A DNA stretch of 5,529 nucleotides from Verrucomicrobiota bacterium. Its GTDB lineage: Bacteria; Verrucomicrobiota; Verrucomicrobiia; Limisphaerales; CAZBKV01. The first letter of the stretch is position 1, and each line of letters begins with the position of its first letter. Positions 1-5,529 of the stretch are shown here, one piece after another. Location of the stretch: the NCBI GenBank assembly GCA_021160185.1, contig JAGHDA010000481.1:1-5529 (forward strand), in the 5' to 3' direction. The notes under the pieces are model-generated. The model was not told the DNA's origin. It made no database searches and saw nothing but the letters and a program-made list of their open reading frames with translations. A program made the position numbers and the translations under genes.

Positions 1-131
1 CCACGAATCAGAGTCGTTTCTGAAGCGGGGCGCAGGCGCTTGAGCGTGTCTTGTTCTCGTGCGGCATTTTCCTGTTCGGCATTTGCGTTTGCGCCTCCGG
101 CTTTCCCTTCTAAGCTGAAAGCGAGGCCGGT
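1..131. other. Left-edge stretch with no supported gene
   Basis: No convincing start, RNA gene or strong promoter was found. Plus frame 1 is open from base 1 to a TAA at 178-180 but its translation is rich in Ser, Cys, Phe and Arg and unlike the neighbouring proteins. Plus frame 2 ends at a TGA at 41-43, so the last codons of an upstream gene could lie here. The stretch probably contains the promoter or leader of the TPR gene. Confidence 0.4.
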
Positions 132-170
132 TTGGGCCCGCCATTTCCAGGCCTGCCCGAGCGGGTTCGG

Positions 171-1727
171 ATGGACGTAAAGATGAGCTCAGAGAGCGCG
201 GATCGAGCTTGCGGTGGGGCAGACGCCCCTGGGGGCGGCCGCCGCCGGTTGGCGGCGCAGCTTTTCGTGGGAGCGGTTGTGATGGCGGGGCTGTGGCTGG
301 TCGGGCGCGCCCTTTGGCCGCCGCCGGCCATCCCCCCCGCGGCGCCGGAAAACCTGGAGCGGCTCGAGCCCCAGTTGCGCGACTACATCCGTGAAAAGCT
401 TGCCTGGGCGGGGCAGGCCCCTCGCAGCGCTGAACGGCATGGCAAGCTCGGCCTGATCTACGCCGCCAACGGCCTTTGGAAAGCCGCCCGGTCTGAATTT
501 CTCAATGTTCTCCGGATCGACCCCCGCCATGCGCTGGCGAAACTCTACCTGGCCGTGAGCGAGCGGGAGTTGGGCGATCAAGACGCCTCCCTCAGCCATT
601 TTCAGGAGCTTGTCAAGGAACATCCCGATTTTGCGCCCGGGTTCTACCGGCTTGGCGAGGCGCTCCTTCAGCGCGGGGATTTGGAGGGGGCCGAAAAAGC
701 TTTTGAACGGCTTGTGATCCTAGCTCCCGATGAGTGGCGGGGGTACGCCGGATTAGGCGAGATCCGGCTGCGTCAGGGGAAAATCCGCGAAGCCGCCGGC
801 TTCTTGGAACGGGCGTTGACCAAGGATCCATCCGCCAAGCCGGCCCATCACCTGTTGGGCACGGCCTATCAGCGGCTCGGCCGCACCAACGAAGCCCTTT
901 ACGAGTTTCGCCTGGCCCGTGACAACGCGGCTTATCCGATGGAGGACGCATGGTCCCGCGAAGCGCCTCTTCACATGAAGCGGCGGCAGGACATCGTGGA
1001 CATGGCGAATGAATACATCCGCGCCGGCGCCCCTTCCAAGGCGGTAAAAATCCTTGCCGAGGCGCTCAAGTACGACACCAACAACGTGAGCCTGCTGACC
1101 AACCTCGGCGTGGCCTACACGCGGGCCGGAATGCCCGAAGAAGGCCTGCGCTACATTCGCCGGGCCCTCTCTTTGAAACCGAAGCACGTTCCGGCGCTTC
1201 TGGCCGCCGGGCAAGCCTGCCTGGCCAAGGAGGATCCCGACGAGGCGATCCGGATGGCAGAACAAGCCGCCGCGGCCGCCACGAATCTGGTCCAGCCGTA
1301 TATCCTGATGGCCAACGCGTGGCTGGCCAAAACAAACGACGCCGAAGCGATTCGCGCGCTCCGCAAGGCCGCCGAGGCCAGTCCGAGCGACGGACGCCTC
1401 CTCCTGGACATCGGCGACATCCAGCTTTGGAACCTACGTCAGCCTCGCGAGGCCCTCGCCTCTTACCGCGCCGCCCTCAAGCGGGACCCGCTCTTGATCC
1501 CCGTCTATCTGCGGTTGGCCCAACTCAGCCTCATGTCGGGCAAAACCAACGAGGCCCTCGCCCAGATCCGGAAGGCGCGGAGGTTTGTGCCCGGCGATCC
1601 TGCGCTGGCGGAGTGGGAGCGGCGGCTGACTCGGAGCGGAAACCAGCCTCCCGTCACGCCTGAGCAAGGGCGAGCCGCCCAAGGTTCTGCCTCTCATGCC
1701 GACCATGACAAGCCGCGAACTCCTTGA
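171..1727 (+). CDS. Membrane-anchored tetratricopeptide repeat (TPR) protein
   Basis: Encodes 518 residues from the ATG at 171. Residues 24-26 are RRR, followed by a hydrophobic stretch at about 27-49 and then a Pro/Ala-rich linker. This fits a single N-terminal membrane anchor with the rest outside the cytoplasm. Residues ~84-476 form about eleven 34-residue TPR units, with the usual small and aromatic positions and Pro at repeat ends (IDPR, EHPD, LAPD, KDPS, LKPK, ASPS, RDPL, VPGD). A non-repeat linker at ~251-270 splits the array five plus six. The tail (~485-518) is polar and probably disordered. TPR arrays are protein-binding scaffolds, and no catalytic domain is visible. The start is uncertain: a TTG at 132 has GAGG 5 nt upstream and would add 13 residues, and an ATG at 183 is also possible. 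The gene overlaps the next one, suggesting co-expression. The TPR call is firm; the role is unknown. Confidence 0.87.
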   Translation: MDVKMSSESADRACGGADAPGGGRRRLAAQLFVGAVVMAGLWLVGRALWPPPAIPPAAPENLERLEPQLRDYIREKLAWAGQAPRSAERHGKLGLIYAANGLWKAARSEFLNVLRIDPRHALAKLYLAVSERELGDQDASLSHFQELVKEHPDFAPGFYRLGEALLQRGDLEGAEKAFERLVILAPDEWRGYAGLGEIRLRQGKIREAAGFLERALTKDPSAKPAHHLLGTAYQRLGRTNEALYEFRLARDNAAYPMEDAWSREAPLHMKRRQDIVDMANEYIRAGAPSKAVKILAEALKYDTNNVSLLTNLGVAYTRAGMPEEGLRYIRRALSLKPKHVPALLAAGQACLAKEDPDEAIRMAEQAAAAATNLVQPYILMANAWLAKTNDAEAIRALRKAAEASPSDGRLLLDIGDIQLWNLRQPREALASYRAALKRDPLLIPVYLRLAQLSLMSGKTNEALAQIRKARRFVPGDPALAEWERRLTRSGNQPPVTPEQGRAAQGSASHADHDKPRTP

Positions 1728-3504
1728 GAAACCGGCGCGTTGCGAGGCTGCGCCCGGTCCGGTCCGCCGAAGCGCCTTGCGGCGCGGCCCGCGGATTGCC
1801 GCGACCCTCGCAGCGGCGGGGCTTCTGATCGCCGGGTGTTCCCGCAGGCGGCCTTCGGAGCCGGCGGCTGAAGAGCCCGCCGGGAAAGCCGCCGCGGCCG
1901 CAAAAGGCGCGCCCTGGTTCGAGGAAATCGCGCAAAAGGCCGGGGTCCGCTTCACAATGAAGATGGGCCACCGTCCCGGGCGCTATCTCATGCCCGAGAT
2001 CAAGGGCGGCGGCGTGGGATTGTTGGACTATGACGGCGACGGGCTCCTGGACATTTTCTGCGTCCAGGCGGGCTCGCTCTATCCGAACGACACTAACCGC
2101 CCCGGACATAAGCTATTTCGGAACCTTGGAGGTCTCCGGTTTGAGGACGTTACGAAAAAGGCGGGAATCGTCAGCAACGGCGCTTACGGCATGGGATGCG
2201 CCTGCGCGGATTACGACCGCGACGGCGACGTGGATATTTACGTGACCGCCTACGGTCGGAACACCCTTTACAGGAACAACGGCGACGGAACGTTCACCGA
2301 CGCCACCGAAGCCGCCGGCGTGTCAGGGCTTTCGTGGGGCGTGGGCGCCTCGTTTACCGACTACGACGGAGACGGCTGGCTGGACTTATACATCGCGAAC
2401 TATGTGCGCTGGTCGCCGCAGATCGAAGTGGATTGCTACAGCGAAGGGGGGCGGCGGGATTATTGCTCGCCGGTGAACTATCGCGCTCCGGCGATCGACA
2501 CGCTCTACCATAATCGCGGCGACGGAACGTTTGAGGAGGTGACGACAAAGGCGGGCGTTCGCAGCGCTTACGGATACGGCCTGATGGTTGTCGGCGCGGA
2601 TCTCACGAGCGACGGGCTGCCCGATTTTTACGTGGCCGACGACGCCACGCCGAACCTTCTGTGGGTGAACCGCGGCGACGGGACCTTCGTCAATGAAGCG
2701 ATGCCTCGCGGCTGCGCCGTCAACGGCATGGGCCTGCCGGAGGCGAGCATGGGCATCAGCGTGGTGGACACGTTCGAGCGAGGAGTTTTCGATCTGTTTA
2801 TCACCCACTTGGTCGGCGAAATGAACCGGCTTTACTACCGGACGAACGATTATTTCGTCGACCTGATCGCTCCGCGGGGGCCCAATGCGCCCAGCCTGCC
2901 CTACACGAGCTTCGGCCAGGGATTTTACGATTTCGACAACGACGGCCATCTGGATCTTTTCGTTTCCAACGGCCGGGTCAAACGCGTGGGGAAAGCGTGG
3001 GATCCGCAGGAGCCCTATTCCGAACCGAACACCTTGATGCGCGGCCTCGGCGGCGGGCGATTTGCGGAGGTGACGCCTCAAGGCGGAACGGATCCTGTCC
3101 TCTACGCCGCCGGGAGGGGGGCGGCCTTCGGCGACTTGGACAACGACGGGCGGGTGGACGCGGTGGTGATCAACCGCGAAAAGCCTCTTTATCTGCTCCA
3201 CAACGTCACGGGGGGCGGGCGCTGGATCGGTTTCCGGTTGCTGGACAAGAAAGGGTTCGACGCGGTCGGGGCAATTACTGAGTTGCAAGCCGGCGGGCGG
3301 TCCCAATGGCGGTATTTTCTGCTCCAGGCAAGCTACGCCTCCACTAACGACCCCCGCGTCCATTACGGCTTGGGCCCGGTCGAGCGCGTCGAGCGCCTTA
3401 TCGTGCGTTGGCCTTTCGGCAAGGCCGAGGCTTATGGCCCTTTCGAGGCGAATCGCTATTACACGATCCGGCAGGGAACCGGACGGCCTTGGAGTTCCAG
3501 GTAG
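1696..3504 (+). CDS. CRTAC1-like lipoprotein with FG-GAP/VCBS repeats and ASPIC/UnbV domain
   Basis: Encodes 602 residues from the ATG at 1696. A basic N-region, a hydrophobic core (~35-47) and the lipobox LIAGC ending at Cys48 indicate a signal-peptidase-II lipoprotein. Calcium-type loops DxDxDGxxD start at Asp111, 172, 222, 412 and 480. A degenerate one lies at Asp302 (DLTSDGLPD) and a more degenerate one at Asp358 (DTFERGVFD), so seven units fit a seven-bladed beta-propeller. Partner motifs of the N-x-GDGTF type recur at ~195-200, 275-279 and 327-331. Residues ~524-595 match ASPIC/UnbV (GG-Q-R, then HYGLG and VRWPFG). Cys247 and Cys258 flank an insertion after blade 3. The family occurs in surface or periplasmic proteins and often beside TPR genes, but its biochemical role is poorly defined. 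The N-region is unusually long; a TTG at 1777 would give a standard 21-residue lipoprotein signal and remove the overlap with the TPR gene. Confidence 0.94.
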   Translation: MPTMTSRELLEKPARCEAAPGPVRRSALRRGPRIAATLAAAGLLIAGCSRRRPSEPAAEEPAGKAAAAAKGAPWFEEIAQKAGVRFTMKMGHRPGRYLMPEIKGGGVGLLDYDGDGLLDIFCVQAGSLYPNDTNRPGHKLFRNLGGLRFEDVTKKAGIVSNGAYGMGCACADYDRDGDVDIYVTAYGRNTLYRNNGDGTFTDATEAAGVSGLSWGVGASFTDYDGDGWLDLYIANYVRWSPQIEVDCYSEGGRRDYCSPVNYRAPAIDTLYHNRGDGTFEEVTTKAGVRSAYGYGLMVVGADLTSDGLPDFYVADDATPNLLWVNRGDGTFVNEAMPRGCAVNGMGLPEASMGISVVDTFERGVFDLFITHLVGEMNRLYYRTNDYFVDLIAPRGPNAPSLPYTSFGQGFYDFDNDGHLDLFVSNGRVKRVGKAWDPQEPYSEPNTLMRGLGGGRFAEVTPQGGTDPVLYAAGRGAAFGDLDNDGRVDAVVINREKPLYLLHNVTGGGRWIGFRLLDKKGFDAVGAITELQAGGRSQWRYFLLQASYASTNDPRVHYGLGPVERVERLIVRWPFGKAEAYGPFEANRYYTIRQGTGRPWSSR

Positions 3505-3512
3505 AGGCTTGC

Positions 3513-3535
3513 CGCGGAGCTTTGAGGCCGCGTTT
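3513..3535 (+). terminator. Possible weak terminator after the ASPIC/UnbV gene
   Basis: Nine nucleotides after the TAG stop, CGCGG (3513-3517) can pair with CCGCG (3528-3532) across a 10-nt loop. Only three T residues follow. The stem is GC-only but short and the T-run minimal, so this may be chance in GC-rich DNA. Its position, in the 30-nt gap between convergent genes, is where a terminator would be expected. The minus strand has no T-run here, so it would not serve ispE. Confidence 0.25.
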
Positions 3536-4434
3536 CAACGTGGCGCGCCCGTCCGCAGGGAGGAGATCGCCGTCCAGCAGGCCTCGCCGAATTTGGCCGA
3601 AAACGCCGAACAAGCGGCTTCCGCTTCTTCCCGGGAATCGAAAATTGCGAAGGCGGCCGATCCGCTTCCACTCATCAAAGCCGCCTTGGCGCCGCGGTCT
3701 CTAAAGAAATTTTTGTAGAGGAAGAGGACGGGATATTTTTCGTAGACCGGCGCTTCGAAGTCGTTTTCGAACAATTCCCAGCAAGTTGCGTCTTTCCCCT
3801 GTTGGAGCGCTTTCGCTAAGGCTTCGGCAGCTCCTGGTTTTCGGGGGGCGGGGGGCGGAAACCTTGTGAGCGCGCCGTAAGCCCATTTGGTGGAGACGCC
3901 GAAACCCGGAAACACGATTGCCGCCCACCGTTCTTCCAGAACCGGCAGGGGGCCAAGAGGCCGGACTTTCTCGCCGCGGCCTTGCACCAGCGCCGGTTCG
4001 GGCCGGAGGAAAAAGGGCGCGTCCGAACCGACGGTTGCGGCGATTTGCTGGAGCGCTTCTTTGACCAACGGCTTGCCGTAAAGCTCATTGAGCGCCAGCA
4101 AGGTTGCGGCGGCGTCGCTCGATCCGCCTCCCAGCCCGGCGCCTGTGGGAATGCGTTTGATCAAGCGGAGCCGGACGCCGGGCCGGATCGAAACGGCTTC
4201 GAAGAAGAGTTTTGCGGCGCGGACGGCCAGGTTGTCCTCGCCGACCGGGACGCCGGAAATTGCGCCTTCACATTGAAACCGGATTCCTTCGGCTCCCCTT
4301 TCCGCATGGAGCTCGTCGGCCACCTCGAACGCCGGGTAGAAGACCGACTCGATTTCATGAAATCCGTCCGGTCGCTTTCCTAGAACGCGAAGGATCAGAT
4401 TCAGCTTGGCCGGCGTTTTGTAGGAAACCCGCAT
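3535..4434 (-). CDS. ispE: 4-diphosphocytidyl-2-C-methyl-D-erythritol kinase (IspE)
   Basis: Encodes 299 residues, close to the family's usual length. IspE phosphorylates the 2-hydroxyl of CDP-methylerythritol with ATP in the cytoplasm, in the MEP pathway to IPP and DMAPP. The N-terminus carries PAKLNLILRVLGKRPDGFHE with Lys10, matching the lysine known in E. coli IspE. The GHMP-kinase ATP loop PTGAGLGGGSSDAAA is at 96-110. GSDAPFF at 136-142 places the likely catalytic base at Asp138 (Asp141 in E. coli). DNLAVRAA (67-74), GRGEKVRPL (152-160) and the C-terminal glycine motif MSGSGSAAF (254-262) are also family signatures. The ATG at 4434 is the only credible start, since no in-frame start was found upstream as far as about 4477. 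There is no clear Shine-Dalgarno. The gene lies downstream of the TIGR04073-type gene across a 118-nt gap holding two hairpins. All key residues are intact. Confidence 0.97.
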   Translation of the reverse strand: MRVSYKTPAKLNLILRVLGKRPDGFHEIESVFYPAFEVADELHAERGAEGIRFQCEGAISGVPVGEDNLAVRAAKLFFEAVSIRPGVRLRLIKRIPTGAGLGGGSSDAAATLLALNELYGKPLVKEALQQIAATVGSDAPFFLRPEPALVQGRGEKVRPLGPLPVLEERWAAIVFPGFGVSTKWAYGALTRFPPPAPRKPGAAEALAKALQQGKDATCWELFENDFEAPVYEKYPVLFLYKNFFRDRGAKAALMSGSGSAAFAIFDSREEAEAACSAFSAKFGEACWTAISSLRTGAPR

Positions 4435-4448
4435 GGCGTCTGGGAGCT

Positions 4449-4484
4449 TGTTTCTTGCCCCAAGGCTTGTGTCCGCAAGAAACA
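4449..4484 (-). promoter_or_regulatory. Second inverted repeat in the ispE leader, capturing the terminator U-run
   Basis: TGTTTCTTGC (minus strand, 4484-4475) is perfectly complementary to GCAAGAAACA (4458-4449), giving a 10-bp stem with a 16-nt loop that ends 14 nt before the ispE ATG. Its 5' arm contains the entire U-rich run of the preceding terminator-like hairpin and shares nucleotides 4483-4484 with that stem. The pairing is seen directly. That it acts as an antiterminator, a processing site or a transcript stabiliser is inference. Confidence 0.5.
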
Positions 4485-4514
4485 GGCGTCGATTCGAGAG
4501 CGAACCGACGCCTG
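4477..4514 (-). terminator. Intrinsic terminator-like hairpin downstream of the TIGR04073-type gene
   Basis: On the minus strand CAGGCGTCG (4514-4506) pairs with CGACGCCTG (4491-4483). Inside it, TTCG (4504-4501) pairs with CGAA (4496-4493) around a CTCT tetraloop. The one non-Watson-Crick position (4505/4492) is a G-U wobble in minus-strand RNA but an A-C mismatch in plus-strand RNA. This favours a minus-strand function and gives a continuous 14-bp stem. TTTCTT follows directly, a moderate U-run broken by one C. It begins 38 nt beyond the stop codon of the TIGR04073-type gene, as expected for a Rho-independent terminator. The interrupted U-run may allow read-through into ispE. Confidence 0.7.
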
Positions 4515-4552
4515 GCAGAAACGCTCGTGGCGCAAGGCGATCGCAGAGCGCC

Positions 4553-5011
4553 TCAGTAATCGAAAATGCGGAAGCGGCTTCCGGGCACGAAGGGGATCAC
4601 GTCCCCTCCGCTGAAGCCCAGCGCCGTGTCGGTCTCGAAAGTGGGGAGCTCGATCAGCTGGGGGTGGTAACTGTCCGGCCAAACGGGATCGACAGAGGCG
4701 TCCGGCATCAATTTATTGCCCGGTTTCAGCCAGGGCTCGTAGCTGGGCAACGGAAAGGTGGCGATTTCATAAACGCCCACCAAAGTCCGGAGCACGCTTC
4801 GATTGAGGCCGTGGATGACGCCGGTGGTGTAGGCGTAGTCAGGCCCGTCGAAGAGCGCCGCTTGCTCCACAGAGCGGCGCAGCTCCCCCATCCTGGCGAA
4901 CTCGGTTGTGTTTCGAATGCCGCGGCCCAGTTTCTTTTCGGGACCAGCGCACCCGGTGGTGAACAAAACCGCCGCCGCCGCTGCCAGTGCGAATGCCGTT
5001 ATTTTTCGCAT
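4553..5011 (-). CDS. TIGR04073-like exosortase system-associated lipoprotein
   Basis: Encodes 152 residues from the ATG at 5011. The N-terminus MRKITAFALAAAAAVLFTTGC is a lipoprotein signal with the lipid-modified cysteine at 21; Thr at -3 is slightly atypical. The mature part carries KKLGRGIRN (27-34), a GVIHGLNRSVLRTLVGVYE segment (~64-82), then TFPLPSYEPWLKP (85-97). A conserved-looking tail has TDTALGFSGG (127-136) and PGSRFRIFD (143-151). From memory this layout matches the small TIGR04073 family, recorded in Verrucomicrobia, Lentisphaerae and relatives that have exosortase/PEP-CTERM sorting. Its molecular function is unknown and no exosortase gene is in this window. A GTG at 5200, overlapping the upstream stop as GTGA, would add 63 residues, but that extension is basic, unlike a secreted N-terminus, and would bury the signal peptide. 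Start 5011 is therefore preferred. Confidence 0.85.
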   Translation of the reverse strand: MRKITAFALAAAAAVLFTTGCAGPEKKLGRGIRNTTEFARMGELRRSVEQAALFDGPDYAYTTGVIHGLNRSVLRTLVGVYEIATFPLPSYEPWLKPGNKLMPDASVDPVWPDSYHPQLIELPTFETDTALGFSGGDVIPFVPGSRFRIFDY

Positions 5012-5024
5012 AACTCCAAATCCT
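5012..5024 (-). promoter_or_regulatory. Ribosome-binding site for the TIGR04073-type gene
   Basis: The minus-strand sequence AGGATTTGGAGTT immediately precedes the ATG at 5011. AGGA lies 9 nt from the start and GGAG 2 nt from it. AGGA is at a workable spacing. This is the clearest Shine-Dalgarno match in the window and supports the internal lipoprotein start over the GTG at 5200. Confidence 0.5.
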
Positions 5025-5196
5025 GGCCCCAGCTTAGGGAGCCTCCGACTGTTGTAAAGCCGTTTCTCACTCTGCGTTAGCAGGAAAGATGCCTCTCTTC
5101 TTTGCCTGAGGATTTTTTCGGGTTTTTCCGGCGGCTCTTTCCCCTTCCCGACGAGGAGATCTTGCCGGGGAGCGTAAGATGAGAGCCGCGCCTGGC

Positions 5197-5529
5197 TCAC
5201 TTTTTCAGGAGGTTGGTCATGCCGGAAGCGGCTTCCTTCACGCCTTCCACGGCGTTGGAGGTTGTTTCGGCGGCCTGCTTTTGCGCTTTTTGGGCTGCCT
5301 CGGCCGCTGCGCCGGCGGCTTCCTTCGCGGTCTTCTGCGCCTTTTCAGCCGCGGTCTGGACCGCTTGACTTGCCGCTTCCGCGGCTCCTTGCCCGCTCTC
5401 ATTGGCGCTTTCTTCGGTCGCTGGTTCCGCTGTCTGAGCCGCTTTTTCGCTGGTCTTGCTCTCAAGCTGGGCCACCAGGTCCATCACGGCGGCTTGCTGA
5501 TCGTCAGTCAGATCAGGGTCGTATTGGAG
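5197..5529 (-). CDS. Ala-rich LEA/apolipoprotein-like helical protein, 5' end outside window
   Basis: The frame is open from the right edge to the TGA at 5199-5197, giving 110 visible residues. The visible N-terminal part reads LQYDPDLTDDQQAAVMDLVA. No start lies upstream of the GTG at 5487 (or the ATG at 5484), and neither has a Shine-Dalgarno, so the true start is probably off the window. The segment from the ATG at 5484 is about 29% alanine and otherwise rich in Glu, Lys, Gln, Thr and Ser, with no cysteine or tryptophan. Runs such as AAEKAQKTAKEAAGAAAEAA alternate small and charged residues, suggesting a long amphipathic helix or coiled coil like LEA or apolipoprotein-A repeats. A cut-off signal peptide is possible. 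It is followed 185 nt later by the TIGR04073-type lipoprotein gene on the same strand. Function is not recognised; the low-complexity composition makes any family call weak. Confidence 0.65.
   Translation of the reverse strand, partial: LQYDPDLTDDQQAAVMDLVAQLESKTSEKAAQTAEPATEESANESGQGAAEAASQAVQTAAEKAQKTAKEAAGAAAEAAQKAQKQAAETTSNAVEGVKEAASGMTNLLKK

Noticed and set aside
40..68. TTGAGC with a 17-nt spacer and GGCATT as a promoter for the TPR gene.
   Set aside because: The -10 element does not resemble TATAAT, and such -35 matches arise easily by chance.
1..180. Plus-strand frame 1 is open from base 1 to a TAA at 178-180 and could be the end of an upstream gene.
   Set aside because: The translation is rich in Ser, Cys, Phe and Arg with no recognisable motif, its third-base GC is roughly even, and it would overlap the TPR gene start.
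1..188. A minus-strand frame open from the stop at 189-191 to the left edge, with a protein-like translation (for example EQENAAREQDTLKRLRP).
   Set aside because: It has no ATG, GTG or TTG start in the window and its right half lies over the start of the TPR gene. It is best seen as a chance open frame in GC-rich DNA unless a start exists beyond base 1.
2386..3363. A long minus-strand open frame (325 codons) opposite the ASPIC/UnbV gene.
   Set aside because: It lies entirely within the well-supported FG-GAP gene on the other strand and has no recognisable domain; long antisense frames are usual in GC-rich genes.
4461..4469. The palindrome CAAGGCTTG within the loop of the second ispE-leader hairpin.
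   Set aside because: It would need a one-nucleotide loop to fold as RNA. It is only a short palindrome with no independent support as an operator.
5031..5058. Minus-strand TTTACA, 16-nt spacer, TAAGCT as a promoter for the TIGR04073-type gene.
   Set aside because: The -35 is good but the -10 matches only three of six consensus positions, and the implied start of transcription would fall on the Shine-Dalgarno. Too weak to annotate.
5012..5200. A 63-residue N-terminal extension of the TIGR04073-type protein from a GTG overlapping the preceding stop (GTGA).
   Set aside because: The extension is highly basic and would place the lipoprotein signal internally. The ATG at 5011 has a signal peptide and an upstream AGGA/GGAG.

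Overview
This is a GC-rich window that reads as the chromosome of a Gram-negative bacterium, most likely from the PVC group and probably Verrucomicrobiota. Three things point that way. A tetratricopeptide (TPR) protein overlaps an FG-GAP/ASPIC-UnbV lipoprotein. A small lipoprotein resembles the TIGR04073 'exosortase system-associated' family. Shine-Dalgarno sites are weak or absent before most genes. The assignment rests on recalled family distributions and was not tested by a database search.

The left part (about 130-3504) holds two plus-strand genes. The first encodes a membrane-anchored protein with about eleven TPRs. The second encodes a lipoprotein with seven calcium-loop-type FG-GAP/VCBS blades and a C-terminal ASPIC/UnbV (CRTAC1-like) domain. 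The genes overlap by 32 nt if the second starts at its first ATG. Both products should lie outside the cytoplasmic membrane, so they may work as a pair, but no substrate can be read from the sequence.

The right part (3535-5529) holds three minus-strand genes convergent with the first pair. In transcription order they are an alanine-rich, LEA/apolipoprotein-like helical protein cut by the right window edge, the TIGR04073-type lipoprotein, and ispE. IspE is the CDP-methylerythritol kinase of the MEP isoprenoid pathway and is the one confident housekeeping enzyme here.

The most notable non-coding structure lies between the TIGR04073-type gene and ispE. It is a 14-bp hairpin followed by a U-rich run, which looks like an intrinsic terminator. 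A second perfect 10-bp inverted repeat captures that U-run and shares two nucleotides with the first stem. This layout could act as a terminator/antiterminator switch or as an RNA-processing element. The convergent gene ends are only 30 nt apart. No RNA genes, mobile elements or CRISPR arrays were seen. I found no clear case for a wholly new system; the best leads are the TPR-ASPIC pair and the double hairpin before ispE.
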